DNA of 64,000 nt from JAHEJE01 sp965216335 (lineage in GTDB: Bacteria; Pseudomonadota; Alphaproteobacteria; Rhizobiales; Aestuariivirgaceae). Positions 10,045 through 17,135 of the stretch are shown here, one piece after another. The notes under the pieces were generated by a model. It was not told where the DNA came from. It saw only the letters and a program-made list of their open reading frames with translations, and did not search any database. The DNA is taken from assembly GCA_965216335.1 (NCBI GenBank), contig OZ244154.1:2418001-2482000 (forward strand), read 5' to 3'. Each line of letters starts with the position of its first letter. Within the stretch, counting starts at the first letter, position 1. The translations under genes and the position numbers were made by a program.

Positions 10045-11262
10045 TCATGCGACGGCGGTTCCTTGGGGTTGGTTTTTCATTGCAGTCAGCGGGTCCATGT
10101 TCATGTAGCGCCTCGTTGACCACTGGGTTCCAGCAATGTGTCTCAACCTGGCTGCAGCCAGGTTGAGACAGGATTGTCCGTCCGGGAAAGCCCCGACCAC
10201 CCTGGTTCGCCGTCTGATCTCGCGCATCAGCCGCTCCAGCGGATTGTTGGTGCGCAACTTGATCCAGTGACTGTCCGGGAACGCATAGAAGGTCAGCGTC
10301 TCGCCAATCTTGTCCTCAACCAGCTCTGCCGCCTTGCCCATGCGCTGGCGGCGCAGCTCGGCCGCGACCGCTTCGGCCTTGTCGGTGGCCGCCTGCCGGT
10401 TCTCCTGGGCATGGATGGCCTTCAGCATGTGGCTCACCTGGCGCATCTTGCCTGCCGGCACATGACTGAAGACATTGCGATAGAAATGCACCATGCAGCG
10501 CTGCCACCGGGTCTCGGGCAGATAGTCGGCAACGCTCTCCACCAGGCCACGACAGGCGTCTGATACCACCAGCTCCACACCATTCAGGCCCCGGTCCACC
10601 AGATGGCGCAGGAACGACGACCATCCGGACTTGTCCTCCTTGGCCCCCTCGCAGATGCCCAGAACCTCGCGATAGCCATCCGAGGTCACGCCAATCGCCA
10701 CCAGCAGCGAGACGTTGCGCACCTCACCGGCCCATGAGCGCTTCATCACGATACCATCGAGAAAGACATACGGATGTGAGCCCTCAATCGGCTTGTGGCG
10801 CCATTCCTCGATCTTGGCATAGATCTTCTTGTTGAGGTTCGACACCGTCGACGGGCTCACCCGCGTGCCCCACAGCGCCTCGGTGATGTCTTCGACCCGG
10901 CGCACCGAAACACCCGCCAGATACATCTCGATCAAAGCTTCCTCGACGCTGCTCTCGCGGCGCTGGTAGCGTTCTATGATCGCCGTCTCGAATGTTTGTC
11001 GCCGCAGCTTCGGCACCTTCAGCTTGACCGCGCCGGCCTTGGTGTGAAGCGACCGGTCGTAGCTGCCAGCGCGTGTGTCGGTCCGAGCCTCACTGCGCTC
11101 ATACCGGCCAGCCCCGCACAACCGGTCGGCCTCGGCATCCAGCATCGCATTCAAGGCTTCTTCAACCGTGCCGCGCACCATCTCGCCAAGGTGATCGCGT
11201 ATCCGCGCCTCGTCGATCTGGATCACCTGACCCATCGCCTTGGTCTCCGTATCATCACTCAT
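10045..11262 (-). CDS. IS256-family (Mutator-type) transposase, copy 1
   Basis: A 405-aa DDE transposase. The catalytic acidic residues fall in YVFLDGIVMKRSW (D), ELVVSDACRGLV (D) and TNNPLERLMREIRRRTRVVG (E), with the family-typical RWQRCMVHFYRNV between. The start MSDDTETKAMGQ is preceded by GAGGAGCGAGACG; an upstream ATG at 11310 adds 16 residues but lacks such a site. Intact and identical in protein sequence to the copy at 18644-19861, hence probably active. Confidence 0.95.
   Translation of the reverse strand: MSDDTETKAMGQVIQIDEARIRDHLGEMVRGTVEEALNAMLDAEADRLCGAGRYERSEARTDTRAGSYDRSLHTKAGAVKLKVPKLRRQTFETAIIERYQRRESSVEEALIEMYLAGVSVRRVEDITEALWGTRVSPSTVSNLNKKIYAKIEEWRHKPIEGSHPYVFLDGIVMKRSWAGEVRNVSLLVAIGVTSDGYREVLGICEGAKEDKSGWSSFLRHLVDRGLNGVELVVSDACRGLVESVADYLPETRWQRCMVHFYRNVFSHVPAGKMRQVSHMLKAIHAQENRQAATDKAEAVAAELRRQRMGKAAELVEDKIGETLTFYAFPDSHWIKLRTNNPLERLMREIRRRTRVVGAFPDGQSCLNLAAARLRHIAGTQWSTRRYMNMDPLTAMKNQPQGTAVA
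10139..10170. repeat. 32-bp perfect palindrome inside transposase gene (copy 1)
   Basis: Two 16-base arms (TGTCTCAACCTGGCTG and its exact complement) abut without a spacer inside the coding region near the transposase C-terminus, encoding the LNLAAARLRH stretch. The same palindrome is in copy 2 at 19736-19767. In RNA it would form a very stable hairpin. Confidence 0.9.
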
Positions 11263-11494
11263 CGTCTCGCTCCTCTCACTCAGTGTGAAAGGAACCACCG
11301 CATCAGGCAAATGTGCGAAAGACTCTCTACGTTATCTTTTTGACACTACCGGCTGACGTGACGGTCCGGCATGGTCGCTTGAACAACTTGCAACCCGGGA
11401 TCACCTAAACAGGTCCAGTCATGTTCTAAGGAAAACCGCTGTCATTTCAACGCGGTACATAGGTCAGTAAAACGAAACGCCAATGCCGCAGGCA

Positions 11495-12190
11495 TCAGAC
11501 GTTTTCGCTTGGGTCCTCGACCATATCCGCAAGCCGCTGCAGATCGAGGATATGCAGGTTGCGGCCCGATTTCTTGAGCACCTCGAGGCCGATCAGCCGG
11601 CGCAATTCACGCGTCACCGCCTCGCGGTGCGTGGCCACCCGGCTGGCCAGCTCGGCGTGGGTCGGCGCCGGTGAAATCACCGCCGTGTTGCCGGAAATCT
11701 GATCGGTACGCGACAAACGCAGCAGTTCCGCCTGGATGCGGTTGCGCACCGCCAGGGTGCTGAACTCGTAAATCCGTCCGGTCAGCGAACGCACCTGCCG
11801 GCTCAGATGCACCAGCAGGGCCCTGACCGTCTCCGGCGAATTCTTCAGCACCTCCCAGAAGGCATCGCGCGACAGATAGGCCACCACGCATTCCTCAAGC
11901 GCCTCGATGCTGGCCGAGCGCGGCGCCCCGTCTATGGCGGACAATTCGCCGACGAACTGGCCGGGACCGATATCGCGGAACGTCACCATCCGGCCGCTGA
12001 CCGAGTAGATGTTCACCCGCGCGCGTCCGCCCACCATGAATACGATGTCATCGGAGCCGTCCTGATGCCGGATGATCTGCGTGTCCTTTGGACATGTGCG
12101 CCAGCGGCATTTCTCGGTAACGGCCTCCAACGTGTCTGCGTCAAGATCCTGAAATATGCTGATCCCCAGCAAGCTGTGCGTCACATCCAC
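11495..12190 (-). CDS. Crp/Fnr family transcriptional regulator
   Basis: A 231-aa regulator with an N-terminal cyclic-nucleotide-binding fold (about residues 8-125) and a C-terminal winged helix. The phosphate-binding-cassette region reads GQFVGELSAIDGAPRSASIEA, with Glu and Arg in the positions used for cAMP in Crp, so a cyclic nucleotide ligand is plausible. There is no Fnr-type N-terminal cysteine cluster. The helix-turn-helix is THAELASRVATHREAVTRELRRL. It is transcribed divergently from ycaO-tfuA, with a 13-bp motif in the shared intergenic region that recurs in the cluster, suggesting it is the local regulator (inference). Confidence 0.9.
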   Translation of the reverse strand: MDVTHSLLGISIFQDLDADTLEAVTEKCRWRTCPKDTQIIRHQDGSDDIVFMVGGRARVNIYSVSGRMVTFRDIGPGQFVGELSAIDGAPRSASIEALEECVVAYLSRDAFWEVLKNSPETVRALLVHLSRQVRSLTGRIYEFSTLAVRNRIQAELLRLSRTDQISGNTAVISPAPTHAELASRVATHREAVTRELRRLIGLEVLKKSGRNLHILDLQRLADMVEDPSENV

Positions 12191-12247
12191 ACCTGGTTAC
12201 CCCACTTCCAACCTGCCGTCCCGCTGCTTTACGTTGCAGTCTTGCAC

Positions 12248-12260
12248 AATTACCCCTAGG
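12248..12260 (-). promoter_or_regulatory. Cluster motif, site 1 (regulator/ycaO intergenic)
   Basis: On the minus strand this reads CCTAGGGGTAATT, matching 11 of 13 positions of CGTAAGGGTAATT at 14882. It is also part of a dyad TTACC-CCTA-GGTAA (12250-12263) with the 5-N4-5 geometry of Crp/Fnr sites. It lies 58 bases before the regulator start and 72 bases before ycaO. A binding role is inferred from recurrence and position. Confidence 0.5.
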
Positions 12261-12331
12261 TAAGTCGATGCATGTTCGAAAAAGATTCCGTCAGCCGGTT
12301 TGCACATTTGCCAGGACAGGAGCGTCACAGC

Positions 12332-13558
12332 ATGACCGCCGGTAACACCTTGCCGTCGCACGGCCTTTTGGTCGAGGGTGCCCATCGCGCGGTTGATCCC
12401 GCCGGCACCGTTGCGCGCATGGAGCCGTTCTTCGCCCGGTGTGGCATTACCCGCGTGGCCAATGTCACCGGGCTCGACAGCATCGGCATCCCCGTCGTCA
12501 TGGTCATGCGGCCGAATTCCCGCTCGGTGGCCGTGTCGCAGGGCAAGGGTATCAGCCTGGACGCCGCGCGCGCCTCCGGCATCATGGAGGCCGTCGAGAC
12601 ATGGCATGCCGAGCGGATAGACGCCACGCTGCGCTATGCGCGCTACCGCGACCTGACCGACGGCAACCTGCCGGTCGCCGATCCCGGCACGCTGCCCCGT
12701 CCCCAGGGCTCGCCGTTCGATGAAAACCTGCCGATCATGTGGATCGAGGCCCAGGACCTGATCACCCGGCAGGCCTGCTGGGTGCCCTACGAAATGGTCC
12801 ACACCGACTACACCTGGCCGCCGCCGCCCGGTCACGGCTGCTTTGCCTGTTCCAGCAACGGCCTGGCCTCCGGCAACACCTGGCAGGAAGCCATCGTGCA
12901 CGCCATTTGCGAGGTGGTTGAGCGCGACGCCACAAGCCTGTGGTACCAAGCCGGTCCCCGGTCCAAGGCCGCCCGCCGTCTCGATCTGCACTCGGTGAGC
13001 GATCCCGATTGCCGGCGCCTTGTCGAGACGATCGCCGGCGCCGGTCTCGACATCGCGGTCTGGGACACCACCACCGAAATCGGCGTGCCGTCGTTTTACG
13101 GCCTGTTGAGCGGCGGCGAACACGATCACGTCGGCGAGGGTGCCGGCTGCCACCCGGCCCGGGCCGTTGCCCTGGCACGTACATTGACGGAGGCGGTGCA
13201 GACCCGCATGACCTACATCAGCGGCGCCCGCGACGACATGATGGCCGAAGAGTTCAGTGCCGCCGGCATGGCCGAAAAGCAGCACCTCGTCGCCTGCCTC
13301 ACCAGCGATGCACCGGCGCAACGTCCATTCGACCAGATAGAGGACCTGGCGACGGCATCGATCGACGACGACCTGGCCTGCCTGTTTGCCGGGTTGCGCA
13401 ATGCCGATGCCGGCCAGGTGCTGTGCGCCGACCTGTCCCGGCCGGAGTTTCCGGTCAGCGTGGTGCGCGTCATCATTCCCGGCCTCGAGGCCCCGCACGA
13501 CGATGCCGGATACGTTCCCGGCCCGCGCGCCCGGCGCTGCCTGGCGGACATGCCATGA
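12332..13558 (+). CDS. ycaO: YcaO-domain protein (TfuA-associated type)
   Basis: YcaO enzymes activate peptide backbone amides with ATP; TfuA-paired members replace the amide oxygen by sulfur to make thioamides. This 408-aa protein has the YcaO ATP-site pattern SxxxExxE as SGIMEAVE and the second acidic motif AICEVVERDA. Its C-terminus, EAPHDDAGYVPGPRARRCLADMP, is not the PxPxP tail of some azoline-forming YcaOs. The start is the ATG preceded by AGGAG nine bases upstream; an ATG at 12272 would add 20 residues without a visible site. It overlaps tfuA by four bases. The likely substrate is the GARVS-repeat protein downstream (inference). Confidence 0.93.
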   Translation: MTAGNTLPSHGLLVEGAHRAVDPAGTVARMEPFFARCGITRVANVTGLDSIGIPVVMVMRPNSRSVAVSQGKGISLDAARASGIMEAVETWHAERIDATLRYARYRDLTDGNLPVADPGTLPRPQGSPFDENLPIMWIEAQDLITRQACWVPYEMVHTDYTWPPPPGHGCFACSSNGLASGNTWQEAIVHAICEVVERDATSLWYQAGPRSKAARRLDLHSVSDPDCRRLVETIAGAGLDIAVWDTTTEIGVPSFYGLLSGGEHDHVGEGAGCHPARAVALARTLTEAVQTRMTYISGARDDMMAEEFSAAGMAEKQHLVACLTSDAPAQRPFDQIEDLATASIDDDLACLFAGLRNADAGQVLCADLSRPEFPVSVVRVIIPGLEAPHDDAGYVPGPRARRCLADMP

Positions 13559-14874
13559 CCGTCGTCATCTTTTCAGGCCCGACCCTGCCGACCGCCGACG
13601 TTGCCGCCCACATCGATGCCGTCTGCCTGCCGCCGGCCGCGCAAGGCGATGTCTACCGCTGCCTGGACCACAAGCCGCATGTCATCGGCATCATCGATGG
13701 CTACTTCCATGGCGTCCCGTCGGTCTGGCACAAGGAAATACTGTGGGCCATCGCCCAGGGCGTACAGGTGTTCGGCAGCGCCAGCATGGGGGCATTGCGC
13801 GCCGCCGAACTGCACAGCTTCGGCATGACCGGCGTCGGCCGGATCTTCGAGGACTATGCCAGTGGCGAGCTAGAGGACGATGACGAGGTCGCGGTACAGC
13901 ACGCACCGGCCGATCTCGGCTTCATGCCGCTGAGCGAACCGATGGTCAACATCCGCGCGACCATGGACCGCGCGGTGGCGGATGCGGTGCTCGACACCGC
14001 CGTGGCGCACGGCACCCTCAGCCATCTCAAGTCCCTGCATTATCCGGACAGAACCTGGCAGGCCATGACCGCCCGCGTTGCCGAGATTGCCGAACCCGAC
14101 GTGGCCGAAAATTTTGCCGCATGGCTGACCACGGGCAAGGTGGATCAGAAGCGAACGGATGCCATCGCCATGCTGCAACGGATCGCCAACGTGCAGACAC
14201 CCGCCGCGTCGCCGCCCGGCTTTGACTTCGAACCGACGCTGGTCTGGCAGCGGCTGCTCGGGGAGTGTGCCGGAACCGGCGGTGGGGATGACGCGGTCAT
14301 CGATGAGTTGCGCCTGCAGCCCGCCCGGTATGACCGGGCCGCCCTGCGCGCCCGCGAGCGCCTGCTGGCGCTGCGCCAGGCCGACGACACCGGCACCGAG
14401 GCGGACAGGGCCGAACACAAGCGGCAGCTGACCGGCCTGCGCGAACGCCACAGCCTGTTCACCAGCGCCGCGTTTCAGCGCTGGCTGGCGGACCAGGACC
14501 TGTCCGAGGCAGCGCTGGGCGATCTAGTGGCGGACGATGTGCGTCTCGCTGCCGTGCGCACGGAGATCGCCGGGCAGACCCGGCGGCAGATCGCCGCCAT
14601 CCTGCAACTGTCCGGCGGCTATGCCGAATTGCGCGCGCGTGCGTCCGGGAAAGCAGAACTGCTGGCCGCGCACGGCCTGGCCGGGGCGGGTCCAGACGAC
14701 ACCGGCCTGCTGCCGGTGCAACTGGCGGGCTGGTACTTCGAGCAGCACCTGGGCATGCCGATGCCGGACAACATGAACGACTATGCCCGCCAGCATGGCT
14801 TTCGCGACACGGCGCACTTCTACACCAGCCTGGCGCGCGAATACCTTTATTTGACATTGCGCGAAAAACAATGA
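13555..14874 (+). CDS. tfuA: TfuA-like protein
   Basis: A 439-aa protein whose first about 220 residues are a TfuA domain: VVIFSGPTLPTADV, GDVYRCLDHKPHVIGIIDGYFHGVPSVWHKEILWAIAQGVQVFGSASMGALRAAEL and GRIFEDYASGELEDDDEVAVQHAP are typical. TfuA works with YcaO in thioamide formation, thought to supply or handle sulfur. The C-terminal half (about residues 230-439) is a helical, charged extension I do not recognise; it ends in a segment resembling a peptide-engaging domain only by position, so no function is given. It is translationally coupled to ycaO. Confidence 0.9.
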   Translation: MTVVIFSGPTLPTADVAAHIDAVCLPPAAQGDVYRCLDHKPHVIGIIDGYFHGVPSVWHKEILWAIAQGVQVFGSASMGALRAAELHSFGMTGVGRIFEDYASGELEDDDEVAVQHAPADLGFMPLSEPMVNIRATMDRAVADAVLDTAVAHGTLSHLKSLHYPDRTWQAMTARVAEIAEPDVAENFAAWLTTGKVDQKRTDAIAMLQRIANVQTPAASPPGFDFEPTLVWQRLLGECAGTGGGDDAVIDELRLQPARYDRAALRARERLLALRQADDTGTEADRAEHKRQLTGLRERHSLFTSAAFQRWLADQDLSEAALGDLVADDVRLAAVRTEIAGQTRRQIAAILQLSGGYAELRARASGKAELLAAHGLAGAGPDDTGLLPVQLAGWYFEQHLGMPMPDNMNDYARQHGFRDTAHFYTSLAREYLYLTLREKQ

Positions 14875-14881
14875 ATTCTTC

Positions 14882-14894
14882 CGTAAGGGTAATT
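14882..14894 (+). promoter_or_regulatory. Cluster motif, site 2 (upstream of metallopeptidase)
   Basis: CGTAAGGGTAATT lies just after the tfuA stop and 22 bases before the TTG start of the peptidase gene. It matches site 3 (CGTAAGTGTAATT, 16227) in 12 of 13 bases. It suggests an independent promoter for the peptidase gene under the same control. Confidence 0.5.
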
Positions 14895-14916
14895 CTCCAC
14901 AGGCGCTGAGGCTGGC

Positions 14917-16221
14917 TTGACCGTTACAGAACAGACATCAGGCACAAGATTCAAACTGTTCCCGCAGGCACCGGCCGTCGATGACGACGGCCTGCCGGAA
15001 ACGGTGCAGGTGTCGTCCCCGCCGGGCAGCGTCGGTATCGGTCCGCAGGACGACCGCATGTACGCGGTCAACACGATCGGCAAGCCGCACCATTACGGCA
15101 TGCACACCGGCGATGGCGGCAACCAGTTCCTCTACCTTCCACCCTGGGACGGAGACATTCATGCGCCGGCCGAACCGGACGCCGAAGGACATTTCGATCA
15201 TCTCGAACCCGGAACCCCGCAGTTCGACATCGCCCACCTGTTCGGCTCGGCCCGTTTCACCCTCGACGTCTGGGAGCGTTATTTCGACCAGCCGCTGGAC
15301 TGGCATTTCCGCAACGACTACGACCGTCTCGAGCTGTCGATCATGCCCGGCGTCGACAACGCCTTCCTCGGCTGGGGGTTCCTGGAAGCTGGCGGCACCA
15401 CCGTCGACGGCGTCTACCGGCCGTTCTGGCTCAACTTCGACGTCATCGCCCATGAAGTCGGCCACGCCATCATCTATTCCAACGTCGGCATGCCCGACGA
15501 GCAGGCCGACAACGCGGAGTATTTCGGCTTTCACGAATCGGCCGCCGACCTGACCGCGCTCATCGCTTCGCTGCATTTCGATTCGGTGGTCAACAAGCTG
15601 CTCGATAACACCAGCGGCAACCTGTACACCTTCAACCGGCTCAACCGCTTCGCCGAGACCTCGGACAACCAGCAGATCCGCATCGCCGCCAACGACAGCC
15701 TGCTGTCGGATTTCTCCGCCGGCTGGGACAGCGAGCACAAACTGTCGCAGCCGCTCACCGGAGCGATGTTCGACGTGCTGATCGACGTGTTCCACGAGAA
15801 CCTGCTCGATGCCGGCCTGATTTCGCCGCAGATGGAGGACCTGTCCGACAAGCTGGAGGACGACCCGAGCTACACCGCCATCATGCAGCGGCAGTTCGAT
15901 GCCGCCTATGTCCGCAACCCTCAAGGCTTCAAGGACGCCCTGCTGCTGGCCCGCGATTATCTCGGCACCTACCTCGCCGATGCCTGGCGGATGCTGGAGC
16001 CGGCTACCATCAGCTACCGCGGCGTCGGCAATGCGTTGATCGACATCGACGCCGAAATCACCGGCGGCCGCTTCCGCCGCATCATCAAGGGCAACTTCGA
16101 AACCCGCGACATAGGCTGGGCCCACCCGGGACCGAGACTGAAAAAACCCGATGCGGAAAGTCACCTGTTCTCCGACAGAACCGTGACACCTGACAATTTC
16201 CGCGACAGGCTGCACGTATGA
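14917..16221 (+). CDS. HExxH metallopeptidase, gluzincin-like, cytoplasmic
   Basis: A 434-aa protein with a zinc-peptidase motif HEVGH (residues 179-183) and a probable third ligand in FHESAADLTAL (E207, 24 residues later), the gluzincin arrangement of thermolysin-like enzymes. The N-terminus has no signal peptide, unlike secreted M4 peptidases, so it should act in the cytoplasm. The TTG start is the first in-frame option after a TAA at 14890; the next Met is residue 48. Between tfuA and the repeat protein, it may trim the leader or cut between repeats of that protein (inference). Exact family assignment is uncertain. Confidence 0.8.
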   Translation: MTVTEQTSGTRFKLFPQAPAVDDDGLPETVQVSSPPGSVGIGPQDDRMYAVNTIGKPHHYGMHTGDGGNQFLYLPPWDGDIHAPAEPDAEGHFDHLEPGTPQFDIAHLFGSARFTLDVWERYFDQPLDWHFRNDYDRLELSIMPGVDNAFLGWGFLEAGGTTVDGVYRPFWLNFDVIAHEVGHAIIYSNVGMPDEQADNAEYFGFHESAADLTALIASLHFDSVVNKLLDNTSGNLYTFNRLNRFAETSDNQQIRIAANDSLLSDFSAGWDSEHKLSQPLTGAMFDVLIDVFHENLLDAGLISPQMEDLSDKLEDDPSYTAIMQRQFDAAYVRNPQGFKDALLLARDYLGTYLADAWRMLEPATISYRGVGNALIDIDAEITGGRFRRIIKGNFETRDIGWAHPGPRLKKPDAESHLFSDRTVTPDNFRDRLHV

Positions 16222-16226
16222 GTTGA

Positions 16227-16239
16227 CGTAAGTGTAATT
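16227..16239 (+). promoter_or_regulatory. Cluster motif, site 3 (upstream of GARVS precursor)
   Basis: CGTAAGTGTAATT, one base different from site 2. It lies about 28 bases upstream of the TATAAT box at 16267 and partly overlaps TTGACG (16223-16228). The position suits an activator or repressor controlling the precursor gene. Confidence 0.5.
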
Positions 16240-16241
16240 TC

Positions 16242-16259
16242 AGCGTAAATACTTACGCT
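16242..16259. promoter_or_regulatory. 18-bp dyad at precursor promoter
   Basis: AGCGTAAATACTTACGCT: two 7-base arms with a 4-base spacer, ending seven bases before the TATAAT box. It would overlap the -35 area, so binding there could repress. A protein site is likelier than a terminator because there is no T-run. Confidence 0.55.
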
Positions 16260-16266
16260 AGGGCAG

Positions 16267-16272
16267 TATAAT
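16267..16272 (+). promoter_or_regulatory. Candidate -10 box TATAAT
   Basis: A consensus TATAAT, rare in this GC-rich window. It overlaps the ATG at 16271, which makes that ATG a poor translation start and supports ATG 16295. No good -35 hexamer lies at 17 bases, consistent with regulator-dependent expression. Confidence 0.55.
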
Positions 16273-16294
16273 GCAAAAGAAGGAACCTGAGGTC

Positions 16295-16927
16295 ATGGCG
16301 GAAGACACACTGTTAAGTCCCACGAATGTTTGGTTGTTCGGTCGCAAAGTTGCTGACCTGGAAGTCAAGACAGGCGCGAGCGATCCTTTTTCCAAGAAAT
16401 TTCAGTCGAACAACAACTTTCTGTCGGAGCAGTTGAAGGACATTCAGGAAACCGGGGTGCCGGCGGGCGACAAGAAACCGGTGTTTGCAAGGATTTATGG
16501 TTTTGCCTACGCCGGCACCTACTATGAATTGGAAACGCCAGCGCTGTATCTGGTTCATGGCCCGGGCGATGATGCTACGAAGGCTGCTGAAGGCAATAAC
16601 GGCAACAAGAGATTTGCACGTGCCCCACTGGGCTTGAGCACAACCGGCATTGCCGCGGCCGATTTCCAGTTTGCCGACGACGTCAGAGTCTGGGCCTTCG
16701 ACAAGGGCGACTTCTCGATCCGGCTCGATGTCAGTACCGGCCCGCTCGATCAAATCCTGCTCGACATGGAAGGCTGCGATTCCAGCCCCGGTGTTGCGGG
16801 TGCGCGAGTTTCTGGCGCTCGTGTGTCCGGTGCCAGAGTTTCCGGCGCCAGAGTTTCGGGCGCACGGGTTTCCGGCGCGCGGGTATCGGGCGCCAGGGTG
16901 TCCGGTGCGCGGCTGAGCGGCGACTGA
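16295..16927 (+). CDS. Candidate RiPP precursor with C-terminal (GARVS)8 repeats
   Basis: A 210-aa protein beginning MAEDTLLSPTNVWLFGRKV. Residues 1 to about 168 form a soluble domain I do not recognise (ARIYGFAYAGTYYELETPALYLVHGPG is characteristic). The C-terminal 42 residues are seven GARVS units, one GARLS and GD, after EGCDSSPGVA. There is no signal peptide. GAGG six bases before the ATG and a TATAAT box over the earlier ATG (16271) support this start. Repeated Ala-Arg-Val cores next to YcaO-TfuA recall the repeated cores of thiovarsolin precursors, so each repeat may be a modified core; the large N-terminal domain would serve as leader or carrier. Function is inferred from context; no homologue is recognised. 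Confidence 0.8.
   Translation: MAEDTLLSPTNVWLFGRKVADLEVKTGASDPFSKKFQSNNNFLSEQLKDIQETGVPAGDKKPVFARIYGFAYAGTYYELETPALYLVHGPGDDATKAAEGNNGNKRFARAPLGLSTTGIAAADFQFADDVRVWAFDKGDFSIRLDVSTGPLDQILLDMEGCDSSPGVAGARVSGARVSGARVSGARVSGARVSGARVSGARVSGARLSGD
16799..16924 (+). repeat. Eight 15-bp coding repeats (GARVS x7, GARLS)
   Basis: Eight tandem 15-base units. The amino acids are constant but the codons vary: Arg is cga, cgt, aga, aga, cgg, cgg, agg, cgg, and Val, Ser, Ala and Gly also vary. That implies selection on the peptide and old or slowly evolving repeats rather than a fresh DNA slippage tract. Confidence 0.95.
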
Positions 16928-16942
16928 TGCCGGCGGCATTGG
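16927..16942 (+). repeat. Short repeat ATGCCGGCGGCATTGG, copy 1
   Basis: Starts at the last base of the precursor stop codon and contains the perfect odd palindrome ATGCCGGCGGCAT. The same 16 bases start at the last base of the mcd stop codon (61969), and similarity continues imperfectly for some 30 bases (TTGGCT, GACTG). No T-run follows, so it is not a standard terminator. Confidence 0.55.
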
Positions 16943-17135
16943 CGTTTGGCTTTTCTGACTGTTGAGCCGGGCCAGTGTGAGTCAGGCTGAGCGTCGGTAT
17001 TTGTGACGCAAGCATGCAGATCATTTATACTGCCCGTCTGCGGCTGGCTGCGTCGCCTGCGGTTCAGCCGGCGCGGGAGCAACGGCATCGCATTCGAGCG
17101 GAACCGCGTCGCATGCGGATAGGGAGTTTTTCGAC

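Larger units (their letters stand above)
10015..11336 (-). mobile_element. IS256-family insertion sequence, copy 1 (1322 bp)
   Basis: The ends are GGTAGTGTCCAGAGTCTTTCGCAC (left) and the complement of GATAACGTAGAGAGTCTTTCGCAC (right), sharing AGAGTCTTTCGCAC. An 8-bp direct repeat TTTTTGAC flanks it (10007-10014 and 11337-11344). It carries one transposase gene on the minus strand. The copy at 18570-19891 has the same length and an identical transposase but opposite orientation, so transposition was recent. Confidence 0.92.

Noticed and set aside
11345..11494. Possible small gene or terminator between IS copy 1 and the Crp/Fnr gene.
   Set aside because: No start with a plausible ribosome-binding site and no hairpin with a T-run were found.
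16799..16924. Short regular repeats that could suggest a CRISPR array or minisatellite.
   Set aside because: The units are 15 bases, contiguous, in frame with a long open reading frame, and varied only at synonymous positions except the last. There are no spacers.
16295..16927. Pentapeptide-repeat protein fold for the GARVS tail.
   Set aside because: The classical fold needs A(D/N)LXX with a central Leu/Phe; GARVS lacks it, and 42 residues are too few for the usual helix.
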